Source of the DNA: Eutypella sp. D-1
Taxonomy: Eukaryota > Ascomycota > Sordariomycetes > Xylariales > Diatrypaceae
Direction: 5' to 3'
DNA: 64,000 bases
Assembly (NCBI GenBank): GCA_023313575.1
Contig: JAJTTP010000014.1
Location: forward strand, 930,001 to 994,000
The stretch's first letter is position 1. Each line of letters starts with the position of its first letter. The position numbers were made by a program, and so were the translations under genes. The notes beneath the pieces were generated by a model. That model was not told where the DNA came from and did no database searches. It was given only the letters and a program-made list of their open reading frames with translations. Positions 1-12,843 of the stretch are shown piece after piece.

Positions 1-1924
1 TATGGATATGACGTGCTATAGGGAATGGCCAAACCTACTGACAGTTAACGGGAGTCTAAGTCTTAGAGGATGCATTTGGCATCAATAGACTCTGATAGGA
101 TTCCCGCTACCCTTTGCCCCCATGCCAAGCTAGTTTAGGATTTGCAACTAATATCATTACCCAACACGGTTTGTTAGTTGGTTCGGATAGAGTTTCTGGC
201 GGCAAATTCCAGAAGCCAGGTTATGCTTAAGAGACATACTTGAACTTCTGAAGGGACGCTACAGTGAGTGACCTAAATGTGTAGTTTGGAACTAAGATGG
301 CTACTGCTTATGTCTCATATAAACTATTGGCATCGTTCCTGCAGTTACGTAAGTTCCCTCTGAAGTCTCCTGCATGTAGAAAGGAATGTTGTTGTTGTGA
401 AGTAATGGTATCCAGGGCCTCGGTAACCGTAAAATTCATGATCGATATCTCCACAAAGCCCCATTTCTCACGTAAGACATCGTCCACCGTCGGGATCTCT
501 CGATGGCTCGAGAGCCTTCAGGGCAGCGTCGACAATCGAATAGCAGGACCAAAGAACTAAAGGTTTGCCGACAAGGTGCCTACCGGGCCTATCCTGAGCA
601 GCATGACTCGCCCAGACGACGGGCCACTCCAGGTTCACCTGCGCTAGCAATGACTTTGTAATTGATTATCAACCACACGCCGGAGAGCTTGTTTATCGCA
701 TACCTGTAGCCAAGCCAATCGGAAACGGGCAATTTTTCACGATCTCCGGAACCTGTGCGTGGATGACATCTGCAGTGTGCATATAGTCCCTCCGCATCGT
801 CCACCCCTCAACGGCAGGTCTCCGTGCCCGAGATTATAATCGTCTGTGCGGCTCTCTTTCATTCTTATCAATTGCTTTGGGAAGAAGGAATAACCCGCCA
901 AGTCCGGCTCGCCCACGCGTCATTTGATGCATAAGACTTGCTCGCCAACAGCCCAAGACTGCTGAGATAGCCTCGAGCTGGCGGCGGAGAGTCCGGAGAT
1001 CAAGAAAATACGAAATTCATCGTCGAGGAAAGAAGGAAGGCCAAATCTTTTAGGCGTCAAAGCTTCTCGCGGATGAAGGTTACCTGGGGGTGGCTTCCGG
1101 AAGCCAGGCTGCCGCTTTAGCGTTAACAGGGGAACAATCCGGTTAACAGAAACAACCTACCTATATACCGAGCCCTGTGGGTCTCAACTCTACGTGTACC
1201 AGGTAGATCTCAGATCTAGCCATGGCGATGCGGCCCCCCTCCGGCGCACAATCCATCTTCTAGTACGTATATTTTGCCTATCATGATCCGAGACTTCCTG
1301 CTATCCCTATAGCGGCATTAGAGCCGCAGCGAGAGAGAACCGGGGGCCCCACCACCACATGTGGTGATTCAGGGGGTTGCATATTCCGGAAGCACCTACT
1401 AGTACTGAAACGAGAGAAACGATGTATATCAACGGTTGGTCAGGTAGGGACGTATGTCCAGAAATGTAGTAGTCTGAGCCCTAGCAACCCCGAGCGCGTT
1501 GGAGATGTAGGATCATAGTTTACCATTGGGCCCTCGATAAAACCGAGCTACATCTGTGCCAATGTTCTCCGGATCTATATATCGTGCGGTAGGGCGAGAA
1601 CGCATTGTGTTCAACTCTCTTAGTAGCCTTGGCTCTTCTCCTTCCCGCACCTATGGTGTATAACATCGGCTACGCCACCGAGACGAGACGTCTTCTTCCC
1701 TTGGCAACTTCGGTGCTTGGAACCGGCCGGCGCTCTCGTGTTTCCAGTTTCTAGTCTTCCAGCGGACGTCTTCGTGCCGCGGGAGGCCATCATCATAACA
1801 AACACCCCATATAACACCACGCTCCTTTCGATAACGACGATTCGCGGTCGCGACCTCTCCTTTCTGCAGCAAAATCAGTCATTCCTTTTCTCCAGAGTTC
1901 TCCTGAGGAGACTCCCTAATCAAC
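1..1924. other. Intergenic region, no supported gene
   Basis: Only short open frames without recognisable domains occur here, on both strands. The last 200 bases before the receptor start (about 1730-1924) are richer in pyrimidines and look like an ordinary fungal promoter and leader. I see no RNA gene, repeat array or transposon end. Confidence 0.6.
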
Positions 1925-3559
1925 ATGGCAACGGCTAGCGATGGCGGAGGCGTCCCTGCGAAGTACTACGATGAACCTTTTACGTTAGAATCCATGAGCG
2001 ACACGGTATTTCATGGACTGCTGGCTATCGGGGTTTTCGCCACACTTTCGGTGCTGTTTACGAGTGCTCTCCTGAGCTTCATCACCTGGCGTATGATAAG
2101 CGTAAGAAACCTAGAGACGTCCCCAGGTAGAGTGAAATAAGGGAGGGGAGCACGGAAATGATGAAAGGGTAAATTTGCTTACACTCAAGAAATATCGCAG
2201 TGGAAGTCGCACTACACGAGCTACATCGGGCACAACCAGTGCATTGTGCTGATCTACCAGCTGATCCTGGCGGACCTGTTCCAGGCGTTGGGGTTCGTAA
2301 TCTCATTCTACTGGGCGTCGCAGCGGCGGATCGAGGGCCCCTCGTCCGTGTGCTTCGCGCAGGGCTGGCTAATCCAGCTCGGCGATGTCGCGAGCGGCCT
2401 CTTCGTCCTCTCCGTCGCCCTCCACACATGCTACCAGGTCACCCTCTCCCGCTCCCTGCGTCACGGCCGCTTCGTCGCCGGCGTCTGCGGCGTCTGGGCC
2501 TTCTCCCTGCTGCTTACGGTGCTGGCGCCGGGGCTCGGCGGCCGATACGTGTTCCTGAGGGCCGGTTCCTGGGTAAAGCCCCCCCCCCTTCTCTGTTTGC
2601 CTTCCCCCCGCCGTGTATATTTATATCAAGCAATGGGCTAACATATGCCACTCATCGTCTAGTGCTGGATCTCGGAGGAGCACGAGGGATACCGGCTCGG
2701 ACTGCACTACCTCTGGATCTTCATCGTGCAGTTCGGCTCGATCCTCGCGTACGTGGCGGGATTCTACTCGATCTGGCGGCAGAGCGGGGGCCGGAGGCGG
2801 GCCGGCGAGCGCTCCAACGACGGCCGCTTCGGCCAGGGATCCAGTGCCCGCGCGCTCCGCCGCGCCGCCGCCGCCATGCTGGGCTATGCCTGCGTCTACA
2901 CGGTTCTGACGCTTCCTCTCGCGTAAGTCTTGATTTCTATCCACCCATTTTGTTCTCTTCTTTTTTTCTTTCTTTTTTTTTCTTTTGGATTCTTTTGCCG
3001 CCCGCCTTCTCCGGACGTCCTGACAGTACTGACGATGGTGAAATACAGCGCCGGCCGCATGAGCACAATGTCCTCGCACGACCCGCCGCAGACGTTCTAC
3101 CTGGCAGCGGGGGCACTATTCACATGCGCGGGGTGGATCGACACGGTGCTGTACACGATCACGCGGCGGACACTCCTATTCCAGGAGCTGAATTTGAACC
3201 GGGGGGCACGAAGGCGAGGCTACGGCGGCGGCGGAAGCAGCAACGACGCACACCGCAGCGAGTACTACCACTCGTCGACGGGGCGGTCGCGGGCGAGCCG
3301 GGCCTGGCCCGCGTCGCCCGGGTTCCGGCGTGCCTCGAGCACCGACTCGATTCTCGGCGGCGGCAGCGACGCCGGCGGTGGTGGCGGCGATGGAGGCGGT
3401 GGCGCCGCGAAGATGGGCGGGATCACCGTCGAGCAGACTGTTAATGTCGTCCTCGACGACCTGGATGGTAGTGTGGGCAGTAGGACCGGCGTGGAGGGTA
3501 ATTGCGTCCGCGTCACGAGGGACGCGACTAAGGGCGCGGGTGGTGTTCTCGGGGTGTGA
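1925..3559 (+). CDS. Seven-transmembrane G protein-coupled receptor, cAMP-receptor-like
   Basis: Four exons (1925-2101, 2201-2572, 2663-2922, 3049-3559) join in frame to give 439 residues; each intron is GT..AG and 90-126 bases. Seven hydrophobic segments lie near residues 27-57, 73-97, 115-142, 151-173, 198-222, 250-273 and 284-308. Visible family-type features are the LADLFQ motif in helix 2, a conserved cysteine before helix 3 (CFAQGWLIQ), the CWIS..HYLWIF stretch leading into helix 5 and GRMSTMSS between helices 6 and 7. The cytoplasmic tail is long, with arginine- and serine-rich parts and glycine runs. Such receptors sit in the plasma membrane and signal through heterotrimeric G proteins. 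Assignment to the Dictyostelium cAMP-receptor-like class rather than the Git3 carbon-sensor class is by resemblance only; the ligand is unknown. The first in-frame ATG was taken as start. Confidence 0.85.
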
Positions 3560-5853
3560 GCTTTTCCCTATATGACAATGAAAGCGATGATGAATGTTGT
3601 TGGTTATACCCGGTGTTGATACCTACCTATTTACCCAACCTCCCTAATACCCTTGTGCCTTTTCGACCACGCCCACTTCGACCCGGGGGGAGACTTGGCT
3701 ATGTGTATATAATACCACCTAATGTAATTGTAACGATCGTTCTCGAGCTTGGTATCCGTGAAAAGGTCTCTGACCGGAGGAAAGTTGTATGATTCGGGAC
3801 TGGCTAGATGGATGCAGGCTAGGCTAGGGACTTGTGTGCATCGAGAGTCCCATACTTGACAGAAATTGCGGATCTCATTCTCATTGACTGGAGGTGACAT
3901 ACGCGGGATGTGCGTCCTAAACGGTGGCCACGACTGCGGTGTAGAGTAAACTACTAAATCGATTCCAGGCTCTTCTATGGGAACCTCCAAGGGACCGCCC
4001 AGCCCGGGGGGGGGGGGGTAGTAGCCACGATATCCGCCCCGGAGCCCCGGAATAGGCGGTCATCCCGACTCCAATTTGTTTCTTTCACGTTCTCGTCACC
4101 TTCGCCTACTTAAGTGGCGCTGCTGGTGGGAGGGGGGTGCCATTTGAGAAACATTCGAGATAACGGGGGGCCTCGCCTAGCCTCCTTCCAAGACGTGACC
4201 AGATGCAAAAATGTAGTCCAAGGAGTCCCCAAAGCTAAGTAGGTAAGATATCCATACCGAATAAAACCGCAGTGAAGCCCACGCAACGGTTCGGGTGTGT
4301 GTCTTCGCCACGCGCGCTGGGACACCCACCATCCTTATACATCGTGGCGAAATCTCAGGGGAGCGAGTCCAAGACCATCAAAAGATGCCAGCCAGGCTAA
4401 AAAAAAAAACCAGAGCGACTGACCTGGTTAAATAACACAGTAGTCGAGAACTTGAGCTACGGCACGTGCCAGACTCGAGCGTCTCCTCGGAGAAAGCTGG
4501 GGGTGGGGGAGGGGGGGAGAACTGGGTGCATGTAGTTTGGACAGGGATGAACGATGCCGAAATGATGGGGGGAGGGGGGAGTCGTATATGCGGGCAGTTA
4601 AGTTAAGACGCGTCGTCGTTCAATCGATTCGGTCACGCGAGCGCATCTCACTACTAGTAATAATCCCTTCAGCAAAGCTCCATCTCCCAACCGGAAGAGA
4701 CGTATCAAGCAAAGTGAGCCGAGGGGTGAGGCGGCCGTTCGATTCGGGCCCTTGTATACCATGATTTATTTGAAGCCTTTCTTTCCTTCCTTTCACATAG
4801 ATTGACGTGATGACGATTGCACCACAATAAACAACAACAGAAGCAGAAGCAGATCGTCTTGAGTCATGAACAGAAAACTGAATTATCAATAAACAAGGGG
4901 GGGCCATGCTACCTACCTACCAACCAAACCGACCAAAAACTGACGTGGAAATAACAAAGAGGCGGAGTGGGAAAAGGGGGTGGAGGGAGGAAGGGGAAAG
5001 CCGAAGAAAATACCAGGAAAGCCCATGCCAAATGCAAAAATATGCTGCGTATTTCCCTCCCTCCCCCCCCCTTTTGACCACCACCACCCCGAAAAATGCC
5101 AACCATTACCGTCGTCAGTTTTAATACTCAAACGAGTTCAATAGCCCATAAAATATGTACAATACACCCTACGCTCATCCTTTGCTTTGCTTTCCATCCC
5201 CCTCCCCTCTTCCTTCCAACCAATGTGTCTAATGTTTTCCTCCCAATAAGAGACCCGCCTGGGTATCCAGCCTCTTCACGACTTTGTCCCCCCCCTTCCC
5301 GAAGAGAAGCGGAAGCTGCATGCAAGTCTGCAGCCAAAGTCACTTCCAAACAAGGGCATAAAAAGAGAAATCGAGGGTGGACCTTTTTCAATAGGTCTCT
5401 AACCCCAGCAGAGTGGGTAGAGGGGGAGCCACGAGCCAACTCCCAGTCAACAGAGGGCAGGGGAGTATATGAAGATTTTGACGAAAGACCGCGAAACGCC
5501 ACCACCGGGGAACTCCTAGTTTAACAACCCTCGCTGAAACGCCATGTGCCAAAACACGCCGAAACAGGACGGATTGGAAGAGTGGTAGATGCATCAACAA
5601 TGTAGCCGCAGGCTACTACGAAATATAGAGGTATTCTGATAGACAATGGTATCAGATGTCGTTGCCGGAGGACAAGTGCGTATCTCAAATGCTTCATTAG
5701 GCATATGGAGGCATGATAAACAAGGATGTCGAATGATGTTGGGCGTCAAAACGTTGGTTCTATGCGTCCATCCAAAGGACTACGTGGTATCCTGCCTGCA
5801 AAGGGTTGCAACATTGTTGCGAGCCCCAGAACAACGCGGAAATCAACGAGAAT
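3560..5853. other. Intergenic region between receptor and cyclin
   Basis: Contains the 3' ends of the two converging genes. Homopolymer runs are frequent (a G run near 4009-4018, purine-rich DNA near 4500-4590 and 4940-5000, C runs near 5060). Short open frames show no domain. No RNA gene was recognised. Confidence 0.6.
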
Positions 5854-7657
5854 CTAGTTCTCATACTCAAGCTCGTCCAGCGGCACACTCGTGTCAGTGA
5901 GGCCGAAAAGAGCAGCGTTCTTCTTGGCCCATTGGCGGGTAAGGAGAGAAGCTACACAGCGTTAGCAAGGCCTGAATATGTGATGTAGTGGATAGGGGAG
6001 CAGTGTGTACCTTTCATGAACTTCTTGCTAGCATACTTCTTGTATAACGCTTCGTGGATGACGGGACGAGCAAGGTAGTCGACCATAAGCAGGAAGACAG
6101 GCTCAATCTCCTCCTCAGTGTATCCAGCGTAATACGAAAGGGTCTCATCCTGAAAGAGTGTTAGTCCTAGACTACGCGCAGGAGAAAGTGAGAATGGATG
6201 TCTTACCCATTCGCCGCGATCGAACATGAGACGTGCCAGATACATGGCAGCAGCCGAGACATGACTAGGACGGTATGCCATGAAGCGGTGGTCAAGGAGG
6301 CTGATTTCCAACAAGTACTTGCCGATCGTCCGAGTCTGGATATGATAGTCATCCGCCTTGGAGATGCGACGCAGGAAGTTCATGGGATTGGGGTAGCTCA
6401 GGTCATAGTTCAGTGTGCTGAGAACAAAACGCTCGGCACTCAGGATCTCAGCCTCCGAGAAACCGTCGTCTGCGACGTGTCTGAAGTTGGCGACGTGGGG
6501 TGAAAGAACTTCCTCGTACTTGGCGGCGATGAACATGGCAGTGATGCCAACAAGCTGTAAACGGTCGAGCTGGACGACCTTCTCTGACAGGAACCGATCA
6601 ATGATGTTGATAGCCAAGAATAGGGTCTCGGGGAGGAGGTGGAATCGGGTGTGAACCTCAATGAGCCAGTCAATGAGGATGCCTCGCGTCTTCCACTCCA
6701 GGTCATCCTGATGCGACATGTAGTCGGGGTTTGGAATCGAGTTGACTTCCAGATCGCGCATGTAGTCGAAGATATCATTAGCATATTCGGCTGCCATCAA
6801 GGGATCGTCCAGGTCCTCGGTATCCAAGTCGCGTACGCCGGGAGGATACTCATGGTCGAGAGGTTTGAAAACCTCGGGCTCCGGCTCAGGCTCCACCTCA
6901 GGCTCAGGCTCGGGCTCAACCAAATTCTCCTTGGCAGGGATGTTCTCCAGCTTGCTCTCCGGCTTGGGAATTCTTGACTGGGTTCGCTCATGCTTCTTCT
7001 CTATCTCTGACGTGTGGACCTTCTTGCGGCGCGGCTCACCCTCTTCGGGGAGGACTTCTTGCTTGGTGGCTTGAGCGGTTGATGTAGCCTTCCGCTTCTG
7101 GGAGGCACCGATGGCACCGATGGCACCGGAACCAGAACCGGTGCGTTTTACCTCGGTCTTCTTGGTCTCTTTGCTCGCTAGAGCAGTCCGAGTTGATGTG
7201 GTGCGAGTAGTCTTCTGGACACCAGTGGGCTGTGAAGCCTTAGACACGAGTCCACCCTTAGTACCCAGAGGCTTCTTTCCCTCAACGACTTCTCCTTTGC
7301 CTACATTGCTCACGTCGCCTAAGGCGGCACGTCGCTTTCCTTGAGCAGTAGGGTTGGCATTGATAGCAGTCTTCTTGGACTGGAGGGGCTGTTTCGCAGG
7401 TTGAGCATTGACATCGGCTTCAAGGGCAGCGGCCTTTGCACGCGTCATGATACGCGTCGTAGCACTGTTCTCGTCGTTCTCGTTAGAAACGAGACGTGAT
7501 CTGGTCGGGCGTCCCTAAAAACGTGGTGTGTTAGTGTAAATCCTAGGACGCGCCAGAGTTGAAAAGCGTGCAGTGCAGTATAGGGCCGCGACATGCAACA
7601 ACGGGGCAAGAACGAATGCAGGAAACATGGGCAACAAGCTTGACTTACAGGAGGCAT
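5854..7657 (-). CDS. nimE: G2/mitotic B-type cyclin
   Basis: Four exons on the minus strand (7657-7649, 7514-6207, 6149-6011, 5951-5854) give 517 residues. The first exon encodes only Met-Pro-Pro; the second continues with GRPTRSRLVSNEND, a start typical of fungal B cyclins, which supports the tiny exon. A destruction box (RAALGDVSN) lies at residues 65-73. The middle is lysine-rich and then has a Pro-Glu repeat tract. The cyclin N-domain carries TRGILIDWLIEVH and LQLVGITAMFIAAKYEE, and the cyclin C-domain follows to the end. The family binds and activates Cdk1 (NimX/Cdc2) for entry into mitosis and is destroyed through the APC/C via the destruction box. The symbol follows the Aspergillus name. 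The gene converges on the receptor gene and diverges from the uL2m gene across 2.6 kb. Confidence 0.95.
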
Positions 7658-10218
7658 GACGGCGACCGCAGGTTTGGTATGATAATTGATTAGCTGCCGG
7701 AGAGGTTACTGAAGAATGTTGGTTAGCTTGTTATAGTCTTAGGTGTGGGTTGATAGGTTGATAGGGAAGTAATTGGTATTTGATTGGTATTGGTGTTGGG
7801 GTGTTGTTATATGTAGTAAGTAGGTAGTAGTAGGAGTAGTAACACTAAGGAGTAATGATACGCGCAGGAGGGGGGGGGGGTGCTGTTGATATCGGGGCTC
7901 CCCATGCCCGCCTCGACTAGCTACGATACCGCGGAAGACGCGAAGGGGAAGAGGGAGAACGAAAAAAAAAAAAAACCCAATGCAGGACGTGCACGTATTT
8001 TGGGTAAAATTCGATCAAATGGTGAAGCTCTCTTGAAGTTTAAGCAATCCATGACATACCTCTGGAATAATTATCGTTCTGTAGAAATGGAATATTGCTT
8101 GATATCAACAAGCTCCTTGTGAGGTCAGCCACGCGAAATCCCCCCCGTTACTAGACGACACCGTGAATTTAGGGTTAACAGATTGACCCTCAAATACTGT
8201 TGGTAGAAATCGTCTTGAAGAGTTTATTCAGGTGTCGGATAAAGTTTGTAAAAAGTCGTTTATGAGGGTCAAGAGGGAGGAGATTGAGGAGGGAGTAGGT
8301 TGTGTGAGGTATGAGGGAGGTGAAGATAGATGAATGGATGTATTATTGATTTGGGTTGGACGGGATGGGGGACGGAGAACGGGTAAAGAGGAACACTGAT
8401 GTTTTTGAGAAGCCCTGGAGAAGCTCCAAGGCCTTTTGCAATGTTTGGTAGTGGAGCTGTTACCGTAGCTAGGTTGATACTTAGGTGAGGTACCTAAGAA
8501 AAGTAAAAGGTACTTCGACTTACCTTAAATCTATGGCGGAGAATGGGTTGTTTACCGCGTACTATGGAGTACTATAGGGGGTACCGTATACAGAGCAAGC
8601 AACACGGTCCGTAACTAGCGCGATTCCTAAAGGAGCCTCTCAGTGCTCTCTGTGTTGCATATAGTGGATCCCTAATGGGTCCCCCACCGTGTGTGCCTGT
8701 CTGCTTGTATGGCGATTTTATGGGATGGATGAACGGGATGAACTACGTAACGCGCCCTCCTCCTAAGCAGGCCAAGGCAGGGAGGGAAGGTTAAGTAGGT
8801 AGTTACTAGGTAGGTAAGTGGTGACCGTGCTGACCGTGCTAATTGTGGCTTCCTGCTATTGACGGGCGGGCTTCGGATCAGCTAGAGCGTAATATTTGGC
8901 TGGACTAAAGGGATAGATAGATATATATCCCTATTGTGTTCGTTTTAAGGTTCCAGTGCTGTATTGTAGTCGCGGTTGTCATAACCTAGCCTTGCCGGTA
9001 AATATCGGAGGGGAGAAAAAAGAAAACAAAACGGAGATATGGCTTGTAGACGGGCTCTTCAAATTACGTATAGTTATGCGCGTGTAGAGAAGAGGGAAAA
9101 ACACCAGCAAGCGTGTAGGATGGGTACGTACTATGTAAGCTGGGAGGGGGAGATCGTGGGTTTGATTGCGGTGGGAATCCCGGATGGGTGCAAGAATAGT
9201 ATCAGTTTTTAACTGGGCAGGCAAGGATTTAGATGCGCACTGGGAGGCTGGCTTTGAATGATAATGCAGTCGGGTCAAAGCTCTTTTGGCACTTTAACAA
9301 CTCAGCCCAACTTTTCTGACCGATACCAAGGAGAGGGGGGGAAACCAGATAGCTAGATAGACGCGGTTTTTTTTTCTTCCTCAGCTTTCACGGTCTTCTG
9401 GTCTCTCTATGGAAACCCGGTTGCATGGGGCTCCAGAATAACCCGTCATCAACACTGGCAACGGCGGGGCAACTGGCTTCTCATTGGTCGGCACGCTAAA
9501 AAAAGGTGAAGATACGTATTGAGGTGACTGACCAATCATTGACGCGATCTTTTTAAGTGGGTTCCGGTTCGAGGGGGCGTCTCAGACAAGCAGCAGTTGC
9601 GGTCGGCAAGGGGGGAGGGGTGGCCAGGTTGGCTGGTTGGTAGGCAACAGGCAAGACAAATTTTCTCTTGGCGGTCTGGCCCCGCTAACTGGGCTGTCCG
9701 TTCTGTGGCTGATGCTTTCGATGTGAACTTGGTTGAGCCTCATATTGGATTGATTGAGGCTGGGAGGTACCTAAGTAGCGTCGGTACAAGTTGAGCTGGT
9801 GTGCGGGTTAAATTCGGGTGGATAAACAAGTACCTTTTTTTTTCTTCTCCGTATCATACCTTCGATTAGGTGTACCAATTTGGGAAGGTGGGGCGGGAGC
9901 CTATCAATATTGGTTGGAAGCTCCACTAGTTAGACATTTAGTTAGACATTCTGAAGAATCTGAGCTCCTGAATGGCATCAACCAATTGTGACTTCGTCAA
10001 TTCCCATTAAGATTTTTGGGGGGACCCTGGCAACTAACCAGCAACCGGTGGGCAGATAGATTAATCACAGCACCACGACCCCTCCTCCCTCCACGCCCGG
10101 TTCAAGCCATTGAGCATTGGGCCTTTTTTTATATCGACCGATTTCTTCCGCGGCTGGTCACGGTAAAGGAGAAAGAACGAGGAAGGGGGGAAAAAAGAAG
10201 AAAAAAAGAAGATATGAT
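7658..10218. other. Shared upstream region of cyclin B and uL2m genes
   Basis: No gene is supported in this divergent 2.6 kb. A G run lies near 7868-7879 and several A or T runs follow. CCAAT pentamers occur at 9483-9487 (minus), 9532-9536 and 9982-9986. The region is long for two housekeeping promoters, so a non-coding transcript or long leader is possible, but nothing in the sequence proves it. Confidence 0.5.
9982..9986 (+). promoter_or_regulatory. Candidate CCAAT box upstream of uL2m
   Basis: A CCAAT pentamer lies about 235 bases before the uL2m start codon. In fungi CCAAT is bound by the HAP/CBC complex, which is known to affect respiratory genes. A five-base match is common by chance, so this is only a candidate. 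Confidence 0.25.
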
Positions 10219-11539
10219 ATGATGTTCCAGCCGCGAATATTATCACTCCCGTCTCGGAGGGTACTGGCGAGCTGCCGGTGCCCTCCGAGCAATGCGATAC
10301 GGAGCTATGCATCGGTTCGCCACCACGCACCCCCGCCTCCCGACCCCTCGCACGGCGCCGTCCCCTCCACGCCGAAATCCCAGTCCGCACCCCCACACCC
10401 GGCGAGCGCGGCCGGTGATTCCAAGTCCGACAGGCAGTCGACCGTCATCCTCCGCACCTACAAGCCCCGGACGCCCGGCGTGCGGCATCTGAAGCGGCCC
10501 ATCAACGACCACCTGTGGAAGGGCCGGCCGTTCCTGCCGCTGACCTTCCCGAAGAAGGGAATGGCCAAGGGCGGCCGGAACAACCTCGGCAAGGTCACCG
10601 TCCGGCATCGCGGAGGCGGCCACAAGCGGAGGATACGGACCGTCGACTTCCACCGCTGGCTTCCCGGGCCGCACTTGGTCGAGCGCATCGAGTACGACCC
10701 AAACCGAAGCGCGCACATCGCACTGCTCACGGAAGAGGCCACCAATAAAAAGACGTACATCATCGCGGCAGAGGGCATGAGGGCCGGCGACGTGGTGCAC
10801 AGCTACCGGTCGGGGATTCCCCAGGAGCTGCTCGACAGCATGGGCGGCGTCATCGATCCCGGTATCCTGGCCGCGAAGACGGCGCACCGCGGGAACTGTC
10901 TCCCCATGCACCTGATCCCGATCGGCACGCCCATCTTTAACGTCGGGTCCCACCCCAAGGGCGGCGCCGTCTTCTGCCGGAGCGCCGGCACCTTCGCCGT
11001 CGTCGAGAGCAAGGACGAGGAGACCACCGAGGGCGGTGTCAAGGTCGTCACCGGCAAGTACGTCAACGTCAGGCTCCAGAGCGGCGAGGTCAGGAAAGTG
11101 AGCAAGGACGCGTGCGCCACCATCGGCGTCTCGAGCAACCCCCACCACCACTATAGGCAACTCGGCAAGGCTGGAAGGAGCCGGTGGCTGAACATCCGCC
11201 CTACGGTCCGTGGTGTCGCTATGAACAAAGGTGAGTGATGCTTTGTTCTTTGGGTCTTTACTGTGTTTATGTGTTGAGGCTAACCCCAACTGTAGTGGAC
11301 CATCCTCATGGTGGTGGTCGTGGTAAGTCGAAGGGTAACAGGCACCCCACGAGTCCTTGGGGCACACCGGTAAGCATCCATAACCTCCTCAGGATCATAA
11401 CACCACGAGTACTGACACCCTCGTTCAGTCCAAAGGTGGTTACAAGACCCGCAGACACAACAACCCCAACAAATGGATTGTCATTCCCCGGGTGCGGAAC
11501 ATGGGCAAGCGGAGAGACAAGAAGGGCAAGAAGAACTAA
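10219..11539 (+). CDS. rml2: Mitochondrial large-subunit ribosomal protein uL2m
   Basis: Three exons (10219-11230, 11296-11369, 11429-11539) give 398 residues. The first 35 residues are basic, rich in Arg, Ser and Ala and poor in acid residues, as in a mitochondrial presequence. The uL2 RNA-binding core begins near residue 80 ([11 protein letters not shown]) with the motif [12 protein letters not shown]. The highly conserved peptidyl-transferase-region motif [12 protein letters not shown] is formed exactly across the first splice junction, which confirms it, and [16 protein letters not shown] follows the second. uL2m binds 23S-like rRNA close to the peptidyl transferase centre. No in-frame ATG occurs earlier; a second ATG directly follows at 10222. 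The 3' end faces the tRNA-Thr pair. Confidence 0.96.
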
Positions 11540-12186
11540 GGTCCGTCCTCGGCCCGCGGCCCTGCATCTCGGCGCCATATCTACGCGTACAGATCGGTGC
11601 CCACTAAAGCCAGCGGGGCGCAGCTTGTGTATAGAAGAAAACTGTACTATATCGAAAAAAGGCAGCTTAGTTCTGGCACGATTATATGTCTAATGATGAG
11701 ATATTATGATTTGCGTGAAAGTAGAGGACGAGTCCCATGTTGCGAGTAGACTGCCCATTCTAAGTCTCTAAATACATGGCTTGTGGTGATGCCTAGACTT
11801 CTGCAAACACAACTTTGCGATGCCCCTCGAATCCGACCCAGCGTCTTTAGGACTTGGCCTCTTCCCAGTGTACTAGGGCATCAAAGCTACATCGCATAGA
11901 AGGAATTGTAAACCGCCTAGCCGGTTTTTAGTCCAGGACACCTGGACAATCACCAGCGATCTACCTAGGAAGCATCCAGGTATGCATTGATGTTGTTCGA
12001 CCTTGCCAGGTCACGTGCTTCAAGATACCCGAGCCAAGCGTGAGATGAGCTCCACTTTGTCCGCCCGTTTTCTTACGATGGGGACCCTGGCAGGCCTGGC
12101 TGACGGGGCAACCCAGACGAGCTATCGGCCCCAGCCAACTCAAACTTTAGATAAGAGTTCGTATAACGACTTCTAAAATCATACAA
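11540..12186. other. Intergenic region uL2m to tRNA-Thr
   Basis: Holds the 3' untranslated part of the uL2m gene and the upstream flank of the first tRNA gene. No open frame with recognisable content. Confidence 0.6.
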
Positions 12187-12258
12187 GCCCGTTTGGCTCA
12201 GCGGTAGAGCGCCTCACTAGTAATGAGGAGGCGACTGGTTCGACTCCAGTAATGGGCA
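12187..12258 (+). tRNA. tRNA-Thr, anticodon AGU
   Basis: A complete 72-base cloverleaf without intron. The acceptor stem pairs GCCCGTT with AATGGGC (one G-T pair). The D arm contains the A-box TGGCTCAGCGG. The anticodon stem CCTCA/TGAGG closes loop CTAGTAA, giving anticodon AGT (Thr). The T arm carries the B-box GGTTCGACTCC. The 3' CCA is absent from the DNA, as expected in eukaryotes. A T5 run at 12269-12273 can end RNA polymerase III transcription. Confidence 0.95.
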
Positions 12259-12268
12259 CTCACATTCA

Positions 12269-12273
12269 TTTTT
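12269..12273 (+). terminator. RNA polymerase III terminator of the first tRNA-Thr
   Basis: Five T residues begin 11 bases after the mature tRNA end, the usual spacing and form for a polymerase III stop. Confidence 0.6.
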
Positions 12274-12826
12274 GCACTTCGACATTTTTTCGACCCTCCG
12301 CATTTGCAAAATAAACGTTAATTAATACTTTGCTTTTTTGTCCCCCCCTCTCTTTTTTTAATGGAAAGACACCGGAGCCCGCATTTCTTCACCCGCTCCT
12401 ATTCGAATAACAATGAAGAAATCGATCGGATTTTAGGAATCTAATTACACATCATGTAGCATTTTGACAACATCCATAGATCGTTTGATGACATGGTTTT
12501 CGCTAAGGTTTACTTCCGCCCAGCTACCCCTTTTGTCGAACTATTTCAGTAGGAGCCACCACAAGTAAATACACAGGTAGGTAGTTAAGTGTGTAGTAAG
12601 TATACTTGAAAAGACAGCCGCGCCAACTGGAATGATTGCGATATTGAATGCCAATGCCAATAGCCGGGCCAGCAAGCTGTCCTCTAGCATACAAGTCCCA
12701 GCCAGTCATCGCTCGCCGTCCCCAATTTCGTACTGCATCAGCTTCACATAACTTATCAAGAGTCCTAGCGAACAAGAATGGCAAAAAAGCGCCCCCCCCC
12801 CCAAAAAAAAAAGAGAGAGAGAAGAT
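12274..12826. other. Spacer between the two tRNA-Thr genes
   Basis: AT-rich, with T, C and A homopolymers near 12336-12359 and 12791-12812. It lies between the 3' ends of the converging tRNA genes. No gene recognised. Confidence 0.6.
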
Positions 12827-12830
12827 AAAA
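12827..12830 (-). terminator. RNA polymerase III terminator of the second tRNA-Thr
   Basis: Read on the minus strand, a T4 run lies 13 bases past the tRNA end. Four T is the minimum for efficient polymerase III termination; a longer T tract follows at 12812-12803. Confidence 0.5.
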
Positions 12831-12843
12831 GAATCGCGTGCAA

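Noticed and set aside
2082..3516. Long open frames on both strands overlapping the receptor
   Set aside because: They are by-products of the high-GC receptor exons; their proteins are Arg/Pro/Ala-rich without motifs, while the spliced receptor gives seven clean membrane helices.
5096..5524. 142-residue plus-strand frame downstream of the cyclin
   Set aside because: It lies in the cyclin 3' flank, an overlapping minus-strand frame is equally open, and it has no domain.
10243..11367. 374-residue minus-strand frame opposite uL2m
   Set aside because: It mirrors the conserved uL2m exons and has no domain; the GC-biased third positions of the real gene keep the opposite strand open.
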